From assembly GCA_028821515.1 (NCBI GenBank), contig JAPPGA010000055.1, positions 62,001 to 126,000 on the forward strand: a stretch of DNA of 64,000 nt, read 5' to 3'. The DNA comes from Gammaproteobacteria bacterium. Its GTDB lineage: Bacteria > Pseudomonadota > Gammaproteobacteria > Pseudomonadales > Azotimanducaceae. Positions 25,064-33,397 of the stretch are shown here, piece after piece. A program made the translations under genes and the position numbers. The notes under the pieces were generated by a model. That model saw only the letters and a program-made list of their open reading frames with translations, ran no database searches and had not been told where the DNA came from. Positions within the stretch are counted from its first letter, which is position 1; each line of letters begins with the position of its first letter.

Positions 25064-25882
25064 ATGGATTTTGGACTCGCGGGTAAACGTGGCGTCGTGG
25101 TCGGTGGCAGCCGCGGAATCGGGAAGGCGATCGCATTGGAACTCGCTCGCGAGGGCGTCGATCTCGTCATCAGCGCACGGACCGAGGATGAACTTGCGCG
25201 AACCGCGCGGGAGATCTCCGCGGCAACCGGGCGTCGCGTGTTGCCGATGCCGCTTGACGCGAAGGACCGCGGCCGCGTCGAATCAGTTATCGACGATGCC
25301 GCCCGGGAACTCGGCGGGCTCAACATCCTCATCAACAGCGGTTCCCGGCCAGGGGGCTCACCCACGGCAACCGGCCGAATCGACACCATCGTCGACGAGG
25401 ACTTCCTCGACGACTTCGATACGAAGTACATGGGCGCCTTGCGTTGCGCTCGCGCGGCGATCCCTCACCTCAAGGCCTCCGGATGGGGCAGGATCGTCAA
25501 CATCAGCGGCCTCAACGCGCGCACCGCCGGCAACATGAGCGGCGGCGCCAGGAACGCATCCCTCGTGCACCTCACCCGCACCCTCGCCCTGCAGTTGGGA
25601 CGCGACGGCATCACCGTCAACTGCATCCATCCAGGGGCCACACGCACGGAACGCACCGCGGTGGTGCTCGAAGCGAGAGCGAAAGAGGCTGGCCTTACAC
25701 CCGCGCAGGTGGAAGCCCGCGACTTCGGCTGGGACAACCCGCGAAGTAACTCCATCGGACGCATGGTGGACGCGGCCGAGATCGGCTACCTCACGGTGTT
25801 CCTCTGCTCCGAGAAGGCCTGGGCCGTCAACGGCGAAGTGATCGCCGCCGATGGTGGCGGCAGCAGGTCGGTGTACTACTGA
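25064..25882 (+). CDS. Short-chain dehydrogenase/reductase-like protein lacking the canonical Tyr and Lys
   Basis: A 272-residue Rossmann-fold SDR. The cofactor motif 'VGGSRGIGKAIALELA' (about residues 14-29) and 'NILINSGSRPGG' are intact, as is 'ITVNCIHPGATRTE'. The usual Y-x-x-x-K active-site motif is replaced: where Tyr and Lys belong, 'MSGGARNASLVHLTR' has Gly and Asn. It may use another acid or not be a dehydrogenase. GGGGA lies upstream of the chosen ATG; the track start is 63 bp earlier. It is divergent from the enolase-superfamily operon, suggesting a common pathway. Confidence 0.88.
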   Translation: MDFGLAGKRGVVVGGSRGIGKAIALELAREGVDLVISARTEDELARTAREISAATGRRVLPMPLDAKDRGRVESVIDDAARELGGLNILINSGSRPGGSPTATGRIDTIVDEDFLDDFDTKYMGALRCARAAIPHLKASGWGRIVNISGLNARTAGNMSGGARNASLVHLTRTLALQLGRDGITVNCIHPGATRTERTAVVLEARAKEAGLTPAQVEARDFGWDNPRSNSIGRMVDAAEIGYLTVFLCSEKAWAVNGEVIAADGGGSRSVYY

Positions 25883-25893
25883 TTCGTGCCGCT

Positions 25894-26676
25894 CTATTGG
25901 CGCGCGAGTCGAATATCCGGCGCACAAGACCGGTGGGTGGACCGGAACGGATTGATGTCTATCCCTCCCCGGCGCAGGAATCGCCCATAAACGGTCAGGC
26001 GCTCGCAACCGCATCGCTCCATGATGTCGACGAATATCTGCTCAATGACAGTCTCGTGAAAGGCACGGTGGCGCCGGTAGGAAACGAGGTACCGGAGTAG
26101 CTGCCGGCGACCGATTTCCGGGCCCCGGTAGGAGATGAGTACCGATGCCCAGTCGGGCCACCCGGTAACCGGACACAGGGAAGCGAACAGGTCCGTGTAC
26201 ACCGACCGTTCCACGAGTCGATCCCCGCACGCGTCACCCAGCAGGCCGGCGTCGCGTTCGTACGTCCCGATCTCGACGCGCTCGTCGTCGAGCGACTGGC
26301 CCGGCATGGTGTCGTGGAGCCCAGGACCGCTCAACACCGGCATGGACACGTCCGCACACGCCCCGAACAGGGCGGACAGATCTGCCCGAATAGCCGCGAG
26401 GATATCGGCTTCCTTCGGGAAAATCGCCTGGGAGAAAGCGTTGAGATACTCTTTGAGCGACTTGCTCTCGACCGTCGCGGGCGTTGCGCAGGGCACCCGG
26501 ATCCGCAATGCGCCAACCGCCGGTACACCGCCCTCCCTCAGCCAGGACAGCTCGTAACAGTTCCAGACATCTTCTCCGACAAAAGGCAGCGGCGGGTGCA
26601 GACCCAGCGTCCGCCGCTGTTTCGAGCGGTCAATGGTCCGGAGCAGCGCGGGAGTCGATGTGCCGGCACGGAGCAT
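25894..26676 (-). CDS. queF: NADPH-dependent 7-cyano-7-deazaguanine reductase
   Basis: QueF reduces preQ0 to preQ1 in queuosine tRNA modification. At 260 residues it is the long two-half form common in gammaproteobacteria, though somewhat shorter at the N-terminus; an in-frame TGA upstream excludes a longer start. Visible motifs: 'VESKSLKEYLNAFSQ' (NADPH motif, about residues 69-83), the catalytic Cys in 'FASLCPVTGWPDWASV' with the conserved Asp, and 'FHETVIEQIFVDIM'. The usual Gln in 'TGQPD' is Trp here. It starts 16 bases after the RND adaptor gene, so it is probably co-transcribed with it. Confidence 0.92.
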   Translation of the reverse strand: MLRAGTSTPALLRTIDRSKQRRTLGLHPPLPFVGEDVWNCYELSWLREGGVPAVGALRIRVPCATPATVESKSLKEYLNAFSQAIFPKEADILAAIRADLSALFGACADVSMPVLSGPGLHDTMPGQSLDDERVEIGTYERDAGLLGDACGDRLVERSVYTDLFASLCPVTGWPDWASVLISYRGPEIGRRQLLRYLVSYRRHRAFHETVIEQIFVDIMERCGCERLTVYGRFLRRGGIDINPFRSTHRSCAPDIRLARQ

Positions 26677-26692
26677 AGGAAAAAAGGCGCCT

Positions 26693-27883
26693 TCACGCGT
26701 CCGGACCGGCCGTCACGACGGACAGGCCGCGCCGCGCACCAGGTACCGCACCAATGACCACACCATCCGCATAGTCGAAAGCGTCCACCACGATGCCCGC
26801 GCCGTCGCGCCCCAGGACAGTCGGGCGCACGGCATCGAGGCGCCCTTCATCGACGATCCAGATCTCGGCGCCGACCTGTTCGGCTGCCTCCGGCAGCGTA
26901 AAGGTATTCGCGAGTGAGGGACCTTCGATCTCGATATCGACGAAGGTGCCCGGAGGCAGTTCGGGAACCTCGTCGAAGGACAGGAACACCCGCGCGAAAC
27001 GCGTCCGCTCGTCGAGTTCCGCCGAAACGCGTTCCACCGAAGCCGGCAAGACCGTAACACCCGCACGAACCGAAGCCCGTCGCCCGACTGCGGGCGATAT
27101 GCGGCGCAGGTCGTCCTGGCCGACAAAACCCACGGCTTCCACCGCATCCAGCGCGAACGCCTTCCCGAACGACTGGCCCTTCGTGAGCAACTGTCCAGCC
27201 TCCGCCACCGCCTCCGTGACGCGGCCGGCGAACGGCAGCGAAAAGCGCGTGCGGGACAGTTCGAGCGCAGCCACCTTCGCCCGCGCCCGGGCCGAGGCGA
27301 CCCGCGCCCTCGCCTGTTCGATCTGGGGAACGTGCGCGACGAGCGGCGGCACCGCTTCGCCGGGATGCAGGATGGCATAGTTGAGACGCGCGGCATCGCC
27401 TTCGGCCTGCTGAAGCAGAAGCGTCGACTCGGCTGACTCGACATCTGCCTGCGCCTGTTCCACCGCCAGTTCGAAATCGCTTGGGTCGATGACGAGCAGT
27501 TCCTCGCCGGCGGCAAACGATCCGCCAGCCCTCAGGTTGGGTGAAACGACCGCCACGCGGCCGGTGATCTGCGGGCTCAGCCCGACATGGTTACGCACGT
27601 TCACCGACCCGGTCGTGACGACCGTGAGCGCCCTGTTCGCCGATGTCGGCTGAATCACGCGGACCACGGGTGGCGGCGCTGACCGACCGAAGCTGGTCGA
27701 TCCTTCGGCTCCCAGCACGTCCTCCTTCGAAGGGGCGCGCGAAAAGAACAGGGCCGCAAGGACCACTGCCGCCACGGCCAGTATCTGGACCGGACCGACG
27801 GCGCTACGGCGAACGCCGGGCGGTCGATCGCCAGCACCCGCTCCAGAACGACGCCGATTGAACCTGTTGCCGAGCAAAGCCAT
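26693..27883 (-). CDS. RND efflux periplasmic adaptor (membrane fusion protein)
   Basis: A 396-residue HlyD/AcrA-type adaptor. It has a basic N-terminus, one membrane segment (about residues 30-48), a lipoyl half ('GLSPQITGRVAVVSPNLRAGGSFAAGEELLVIDPSDFELAVEQAQADVESA') and a helical hairpin (about 140-205). The second lipoyl half is 'SLPFAGRVTEAVAEAGQLL', followed by beta-barrel and membrane-proximal domains. It would link an inner-membrane RND pump to an outer-membrane channel. The likely pump gene lies 1.4 kb upstream on the same strand, with an oppositely oriented phosphotransferase gene in between. No TolC-like gene is in the window. Confidence 0.92.
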   Translation of the reverse strand: MALLGNRFNRRRSGAGAGDRPPGVRRSAVGPVQILAVAAVVLAALFFSRAPSKEDVLGAEGSTSFGRSAPPPVVRVIQPTSANRALTVVTTGSVNVRNHVGLSPQITGRVAVVSPNLRAGGSFAAGEELLVIDPSDFELAVEQAQADVESAESTLLLQQAEGDAARLNYAILHPGEAVPPLVAHVPQIEQARARVASARARAKVAALELSRTRFSLPFAGRVTEAVAEAGQLLTKGQSFGKAFALDAVEAVGFVGQDDLRRISPAVGRRASVRAGVTVLPASVERVSAELDERTRFARVFLSFDEVPELPPGTFVDIEIEGPSLANTFTLPEAAEQVGAEIWIVDEGRLDAVRPTVLGRDGAGIVVDAFDYADGVVIGAVPGARRGLSVVTAGPDA

Positions 27884-28017
27884 TCGTTGTCCGAACCCAC
27901 AACCAGACGAAGCGGATTATCGCAACGCCCGGGCAGCGATCACACCCCAAGTGTCGACAAATCCACAGGGACTTGGTCAGATAGGCGAATCTCCTGGCGT
28001 GAAGGGTGCCAGCACGC

Positions 28018-29229
28018 ATGACAGCCGGACCGGCAATACCCGGCGGCGGCAATGCCATCACCGTCGATTGGATACAGCAAGCGCTCCTGGCGGGGAGTGC
28101 GGTGGACGTTCCGCGAATCAGGAGCGTTGAAGTCGAGTCGATCGGAACCGGGCTTGGCCTCCTCGCCGACCTTTTCCGCTGCCACCTGACCTATGGCGAT
28201 GCCGACGGCGAGTCGCAAGGCGACGCTGCGGGGTGGCCAAGACTGCCCGAGAGCGTCGTCGTGAAGCTTCCCAGTTCAGAACTGAAGAGCAGGCGCCTGT
28301 GCAAGCGTTTCTACCTGTACAAGCGCGAGTGCGACTACTACCGCAGTCTCGCACCGAACGTCCCGTTACGAACGCCGACGCTGCTCTACGGCGACTATGA
28401 ACCCCGAACCGACCGGTTCGTCCTTGTCCTCGAAGACCTGCGCGCCATGGCGACCGCTGACCAGATTGTCGGTGCCAGCGCCGAGCAGGCGAAACGCGCC
28501 ATCCGCGGGATTGCGAGGCTGCATGGCCACTACTGGAACAAGGTCGACCAGCCGGAACTGTCAGGTGCCCGCCGGGAACTGAGCCCCAAGTACAGGCCCC
28601 TGGTGCAGATCGTCTATCTCTCGAACCTGCTGCCAACGCTCCGCCATTTCGGTGAAGTCTTCTCGGCGGAAATGCGGCGGTTCGCCGAAGCCTACGGCCC
28701 GCGCGTGGCTGAGCACATGGGCGTCCTCGCCGCTGGCCCCCTGACGTTCTGCCACGGAGATTATCGACTCGACAACATGTTCTTCGGCGAGGGAGAGGAG
28801 TTCGCCGTCATCGACTGGCAGGTCAGTGCGATCCAGAGCTGTCTGTATGACGTCGCCTATTTTCTTGCGACCAGCGTGGCGAGCGACATCCGCCGCGAAG
28901 TCGAGCGCGACGCGCTTGGGGAGTATCACGACATCGTCCGCACCCTGGGAGCCAAGGACCTCACGTTCGAAGGCTGCTGGGAACTGTATCGCCAGAACAT
29001 CGCCGGTCGCCTCATAACGGCCGTCATCACGTGCGGGGGGCTGGACCTGAACGACGAACGGAGCTACGAACTTGCCGAGATCAGCCTGCGCCGAACCCTG
29101 ACAGCGATCGAGGACCTGGAGGCTTTCGAGTTGATTCCGGCCCGGCGCCGTGACCTCAGTTCCGCCACCGTCTTCTCCACCCTGTCGCGGGTCGGATACA
29201 ACCTTTCGAGGGCGTTCTACCGGCCCTGA
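28018..29229 (+). CDS. Ecdysteroid kinase-like / aminoglycoside phosphotransferase-fold protein
   Basis: A 403-residue small-molecule kinase fold of the EcKinase/CHK-like group. Signatures are 'VVVKLPSSELKSRRLCKRFYLYKRECDYYRSL' (ATP-anchoring Lys and Glu), 'FVLVLEDLRAM' (hinge), 'LTFCHGDYRLDNMFFGEGEEFAVIDWQ' (catalytic Asp and metal-binding Asp) and 'CLYDVAYFLATS'. It probably phosphorylates a hydroxyl group on a sterol-like or other small molecule. The ATG was preferred over a GTG 12 bp upstream because GAAGGG precedes it. It splits the RND adaptor and permease genes on the opposite strand. Confidence 0.88.
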   Translation: MTAGPAIPGGGNAITVDWIQQALLAGSAVDVPRIRSVEVESIGTGLGLLADLFRCHLTYGDADGESQGDAAGWPRLPESVVVKLPSSELKSRRLCKRFYLYKRECDYYRSLAPNVPLRTPTLLYGDYEPRTDRFVLVLEDLRAMATADQIVGASAEQAKRAIRGIARLHGHYWNKVDQPELSGARRELSPKYRPLVQIVYLSNLLPTLRHFGEVFSAEMRRFAEAYGPRVAEHMGVLAAGPLTFCHGDYRLDNMFFGEGEEFAVIDWQVSAIQSCLYDVAYFLATSVASDIRREVERDALGEYHDIVRTLGAKDLTFEGCWELYRQNIAGRLITAVITCGGLDLNDERSYELAEISLRRTLTAIEDLEAFELIPARRRDLSSATVFSTLSRVGYNLSRAFYRP

Positions 29230-29244
29230 GTCCGTCGCCTGCGT

Positions 29245-32200
29245 TTACGCTGCGGAACTCTCCCCTGATGGATGTACCAATGGCCCCGGGGGAGGATGGC
29301 CTTCGGTGACGCCTGTTCCATGGAAGTCTTCCCGAATGATCACCAGCGCCGGAACCAGGAACAGGATGACGACGCTTGCGAACACGATGCCGGTCGCGAG
29401 GCTCACAGCCATCGGGATCAGGAACTGCGCCTGGGTGCTCGTCTCGAACAGCATCGGGGTCAGGCCGAGGGCGGTCGTGGCTGTGGTCAGGAAGACGGCG
29501 CGAAAACGCAGCCGCGCGGCGGTGACCACGCACTCGATCGCCGATGCCCCGGTTTCCCGGCGCAGCCTGTTGTAGCGGTCCACCAGCACCAGCGAGTCGT
29601 TCACCACGACGCCGGCCAGCGCCACCATACCGAAGATCGATATGAACGACAGGTCGTGGCCCAGTATGAAGTGCCCGATCAGCGCGCCCCCGGCGCCGAA
29701 CGGCACCGCCGCCAGGATGATGAACGGCTGCACGTAGCTTCGAAGCTGCGAAGCCAGCAGGACGAATATCACCATCAGCGCCACGAGGGTCAGGTATCCC
29801 AGCGCACCCAGGTCGCGGGACTGTTCCATGCCAAAACCCGCCTGCGCGATCTGCAATCCCGGATAGCGACGTGCCAGCTCGGGCAGCACGTCCCGTTGAA
29901 TCCTCGCATTGACGTCGGTCGGCGTCGCCAACTTGGTGTCCACCTCACCGGTGACCGTGACAACGCGCAGACCGTTGACCCGATTGATGGACGAGTAGCC
30001 TCGGGACTCGGTGACCCGCGCGACCGCCGAGAGCGGCGCTTCGGCGCCGTCCGCCAGCCGCACCCTGACGTTGAAGAAGTCCTGCGCGCTCTGCCGTTGT
30101 TCCGGGGGATACCGCACCATGACCTTCAGTTCCTGGCGTCCCCGCTGTATGCGATGCACCTCGGCGCCGAAAAAGTTGCCGCGCAGTTGCCGCGCGACAT
30201 CGGCCGGGGTGAGGCCGGCGGCCTCGCCGGCGGGTGTCAGTTCGATATCGTACTGCCGCTTGCCGGGGCTGTCGGAGTCCTGGATTTCGTACATTGACGG
30301 ATACCGCCGATAAGCTTCCTTGAGGTCGTCTACCGCCGCCGACAGCGTCGCGTCGTCCTGGTGGGCCAGTTCGTACTCCACGTCCGTCCCGCCGGGGCCG
30401 GCAAACTCCGCCGAAAACGTCAACCGTTCCGCGCCGGGCACGTCGCCTACTTTCGCGCGCCACAGCCGTTCCAGTTCCGTCGCCGCCAGCGTGCGCAGCG
30501 GTTCACGATGCAGTTGTACCTGCACTGCGGCGACGTGGCTCGCAACCATCATCGCCTGGGTGCCACCCGGCCCGGTGAACTCGCCTGGCCGGCCGCCCAC
30601 GGTAACGCTCAATGCGCGCATCGACGTACCACCCACATCTTCGTTGACGGCGTGCGCGGCGGCGGCGATCGTTTCCGCGGCGGCGCGCGTCACGGCGAAC
30701 GGCGTTCCCACCGGGAACTCGATGTCCGCCCGCATCCCGTCCGATTCCAGCGTTGGGAAGAACAGGAATCTCACCGTCCCGCTCAGCATCAGGGAAGCCG
30801 CGGCAGCGAGCAGCAGGAATCCGCCGAGGAGCGTCATGTAGCGACGACGGACCGCGCGTTCGATGACGGGCACCAGCCAGTTGTCACGAAAACGCCGAAC
30901 CGCGTCGGCTACCCCTGTCTGAAATGCGTCGAGCGGCCAGCGGCTCCAGGTTCCCGGATGCGCCAGGTGCGCGGGCAGGATGAGAAACGCTTCGATGAGC
31001 GACATGGCAAGTACCGTGACCACCACCAGCGGGACCACGCCGAGAATCTGGCCGAACGTTCCCGTGACGAAGGACAGCGGCGCGAACGCCGCCATCGTCG
31101 TCAGAACGCCTACGAGCACCGGACTCTGCACCCCGCGCGTGCCCGCGATGGACGCTTCCGGCCCGACGTTGCCGGCGTCCCATTGGGAGGAAATGTTCTC
31201 CCCCACGACCACCGCATCGTCGACCACGATGCCGATCACCATGATCAGGGCGAACAGCGACACCATGTTGATGTTCACGTCGAGAAAGTCGAAGAAAAGG
31301 AACGCGCCGAGGAAAGAGATCGGCACGCCCATCGCCACCCACAGCGCAAGCCGCAGGTCCAGCATGACCACCAGGAACAGGAACACCAGCGCGAAACCGA
31401 GCAGGCCGTTGCGCACCAGCAGGCTGATGCGGTCCTTGAGGATCTCCGTCTGGTCCTCCCACACCGCTATGTCGATACCGGGAGGCGGTTGATAGCCGGC
31501 GAGCAGTTCCTTGATATCTTCCGCGATCACCAGCGCATCCTCGGCCTCGGACTTGCGAACCTGCACGAACACGCTCTGCCGGCCGTTGTACTCGTGAATG
31601 AGGTCCACGTCCGCGAAGCCGTCCCGAATCGTGGCGAGATCGCGTAGCCGGAGCACCGCTCCGTCAGGAGCCGAGCGGATAACGATGTCCTCGAATTCCT
31701 CCCCACGCTCCCGCTTGGCGTTGGTGCGCAACAGCAGGTCGCCACCCTCCGTGCGCAACTCGCCGGACGACAGGTTGAGTGACGCGCGACCCACGGCCTG
31801 GGCCACCTGTTGAATGCTCAGGTTGTGACGGCGCAGCGCCTCCTCGCGCACTTCGATGGATATCTCGTAGTCCCGGGCGCCGACCAGCGAGACCAGCGAA
31901 ACGGAAGGCAGGGCAAGCAGTTGCTCTTCGAGCGCTTCGGCGCCGCGCCTCAATTCAGCTTCTGACAACTCGGAAGACACCACCATGGTCATGACGTCGC
32001 TGATGGTCTCGGCACGAACGACGCTCGGCTGTTCCGCGTCCTCCGGGGGAAAGTCGGAGATCCGCTGCACGGCCGATTCGACATCGTCGTGGACGCGCGC
32101 AGCGTCGACGAAGTCCTTGAGTTCGACGGTCACCCTGCCGACGTTCTCGGAGGCCTCCGAAAGGACGCGCTCGACGCCATCTATCCCGAATACCGCTTCC

Positions 32201-32442
32201 TCCACGCGCCGGGTGATGCCCTCCTCCACTTCGGAAGGCGTCGCGCCCGGATAGGTCACGCGGACCGTGATCAGCTGCGGATCGACCGTCGGAAATATCT
32301 GCGCCGTCAGCTGCGACCCGGCGAAGAACCCGCCGACGAGCATGAGCAGCATGATCAGGTTCGCCGCCACGGTGTTGTTGGCGAACCACTCGATCAAGCC
32401 GCCGTCGCGCGGCGCCGCACCCCCGACATACGCGTCACTCAA
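29245..32442 (-). CDS. RND efflux pump permease (AcrB/HAE1-like)
   Basis: A 1065-residue inner-membrane drug/proton antiporter of normal family length. The N-terminal membrane helix (about residues 20-40) is followed by 'FPTVDPQLITVRVTYPGATPSEVEEGITRRVEEAVFGIDGV' (porter domain). The proton-relay acidic pair is in 'VIGIVVDDAVVVGENI' (about 410). The second half repeats the fold with 'FGMVALAGVVVNDSLVLVDRYNRLR' near the C-terminus. The tail is Pro-rich. Together with the adaptor downstream on the same strand it would form an export pump; substrates unknown. Confidence 0.94.
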   Translation of the reverse strand: MSDAYVGGAAPRDGGLIEWFANNTVAANLIMLLMLVGGFFAGSQLTAQIFPTVDPQLITVRVTYPGATPSEVEEGITRRVEEAVFGIDGVERVLSEASENVGRVTVELKDFVDAARVHDDVESAVQRISDFPPEDAEQPSVVRAETISDVMTMVVSSELSEAELRRGAEALEEQLLALPSVSLVSLVGARDYEISIEVREEALRRHNLSIQQVAQAVGRASLNLSSGELRTEGGDLLLRTNAKRERGEEFEDIVIRSAPDGAVLRLRDLATIRDGFADVDLIHEYNGRQSVFVQVRKSEAEDALVIAEDIKELLAGYQPPPGIDIAVWEDQTEILKDRISLLVRNGLLGFALVFLFLVVMLDLRLALWVAMGVPISFLGAFLFFDFLDVNINMVSLFALIMVIGIVVDDAVVVGENISSQWDAGNVGPEASIAGTRGVQSPVLVGVLTTMAAFAPLSFVTGTFGQILGVVPLVVVTVLAMSLIEAFLILPAHLAHPGTWSRWPLDAFQTGVADAVRRFRDNWLVPVIERAVRRRYMTLLGGFLLLAAAASLMLSGTVRFLFFPTLESDGMRADIEFPVGTPFAVTRAAAETIAAAAHAVNEDVGGTSMRALSVTVGGRPGEFTGPGGTQAMMVASHVAAVQVQLHREPLRTLAATELERLWRAKVGDVPGAERLTFSAEFAGPGGTDVEYELAHQDDATLSAAVDDLKEAYRRYPSMYEIQDSDSPGKRQYDIELTPAGEAAGLTPADVARQLRGNFFGAEVHRIQRGRQELKVMVRYPPEQRQSAQDFFNVRVRLADGAEAPLSAVARVTESRGYSSINRVNGLRVVTVTGEVDTKLATPTDVNARIQRDVLPELARRYPGLQIAQAGFGMEQSRDLGALGYLTLVALMVIFVLLASQLRSYVQPFIILAAVPFGAGGALIGHFILGHDLSFISIFGMVALAGVVVNDSLVLVDRYNRLRRETGASAIECVVTAARLRFRAVFLTTATTALGLTPMLFETSTQAQFLIPMAVSLATGIVFASVVILFLVPALVIIREDFHGTGVTEGHPPPGPLVHPSGESSAA

Positions 32443-32581
32443 GACCCAATCCTCGCGAAGAATCCATGCTGCGCACGGCGCTGGCGGCCGTCACGCACTG
32501 TTCGAGAAAACCCATCGGCTGTCGGCCGACCGCTCAAAGGGGCGCATTATGAACAGTCTCCGGGGGCCTGTCTCATGCAGC

Positions 32582-33361
32582 TTATGAACCAGTATCCGTC
32601 CCGGCCAAGTCCGGCAGCGAACAGGCGTTTACGACCTCCCCGGACGCTTGCTCCACCACCGATGTGTCAACCAGCCTGAACTGCCGCCGCAATGTCGCGG
32701 GCATCGTGACGGTCTTCGGCACCCGGCGGCCGTAACGCTCGAGGATGTCGAAACGCGCCGGCGAAGCCTTGCCGTCGTCTCGGAGGACATCGTAGTCGCA
32801 CCTTTCCGTACCGTCGTCGGCTACCGCATGTTCCCGCAGTACCATCGCGTAGGTCTTGCGCCCATTGTTCAGCACAGGTTCGGCATCGCACTGCGCCGTC
32901 ACCCAAAAGAAGGACATGATGTCAACGCCCTCCGGCGCCGGCTGGTCGTCCTGCACCTCGCCGTCCCGCAGCTGGCGCAGCACGTCCCCGGCAACATGGA
33001 TGACGCGGCTCCTGTTCTTCCGTGAGCGTTCGTGCATGCGAAACTCTTCCGGTACGGCCCGCGCCTCTTCGATACGGCCGTGGACGGCGAAACGCGCTTC
33101 CCACGGCACGACTCGGGACCAGACGTCGGTCGTCTGCATGGTTCCGCAGACGCGGTATCCACCGCCCCCGGTCTCGGCATGGATTCGGGCTTCGCCTACA
33201 CGAACACCCCGAATGAACACGTCGTATTCCAGTTCAAGCGTCAGGGTGTCCGCGGGCGTCGGCGGCTCGGCGCAAAGCCATCCCGCGGAACCCAGCATCG
33301 CAGCGAGGAGGATGTGCCTCGGCCACCCCCGCAAAGTCTGTGACGCGTATGGTCGCTTCAT
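32582..33361 (-). CDS. Exported DUF3108 family protein
   Basis: A 259-residue protein with a signal peptide ('RHILLAAMLGSAGWLCAEP') and a beta-rich DUF3108-like body: 'LELEYDVFIRGVRVGEARIHAETGGGGYRV', 'SRKNRSRVIHVAGD', 'VDIMSFFWVTAQCDAEP' and 'FDILERYGRRVPKTVTM'. It probably sits in the periplasm or on the outer membrane; the family has no firm function, though related proteins associate with lipoprotein or surface processes. The ATG chosen has GGAG 11 bases upstream; the track start is 45 bp earlier. It is divergent from the TPR/TonB-C gene, and the 36 bp between them must hold both control regions. Confidence 0.8.
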   Translation of the reverse strand: MKRPYASQTLRGWPRHILLAAMLGSAGWLCAEPPTPADTLTLELEYDVFIRGVRVGEARIHAETGGGGYRVCGTMQTTDVWSRVVPWEARFAVHGRIEEARAVPEEFRMHERSRKNRSRVIHVAGDVLRQLRDGEVQDDQPAPEGVDIMSFFWVTAQCDAEPVLNNGRKTYAMVLREHAVADDGTERCDYDVLRDDGKASPARFDILERYGRRVPKTVTMPATLRRQFRLVDTSVVEQASGEVVNACSLPDLAGTDTGS

Positions 33362-33397
33362 ATATATTCGGACTCCAGAAACTATGGGGGGGTTCTC

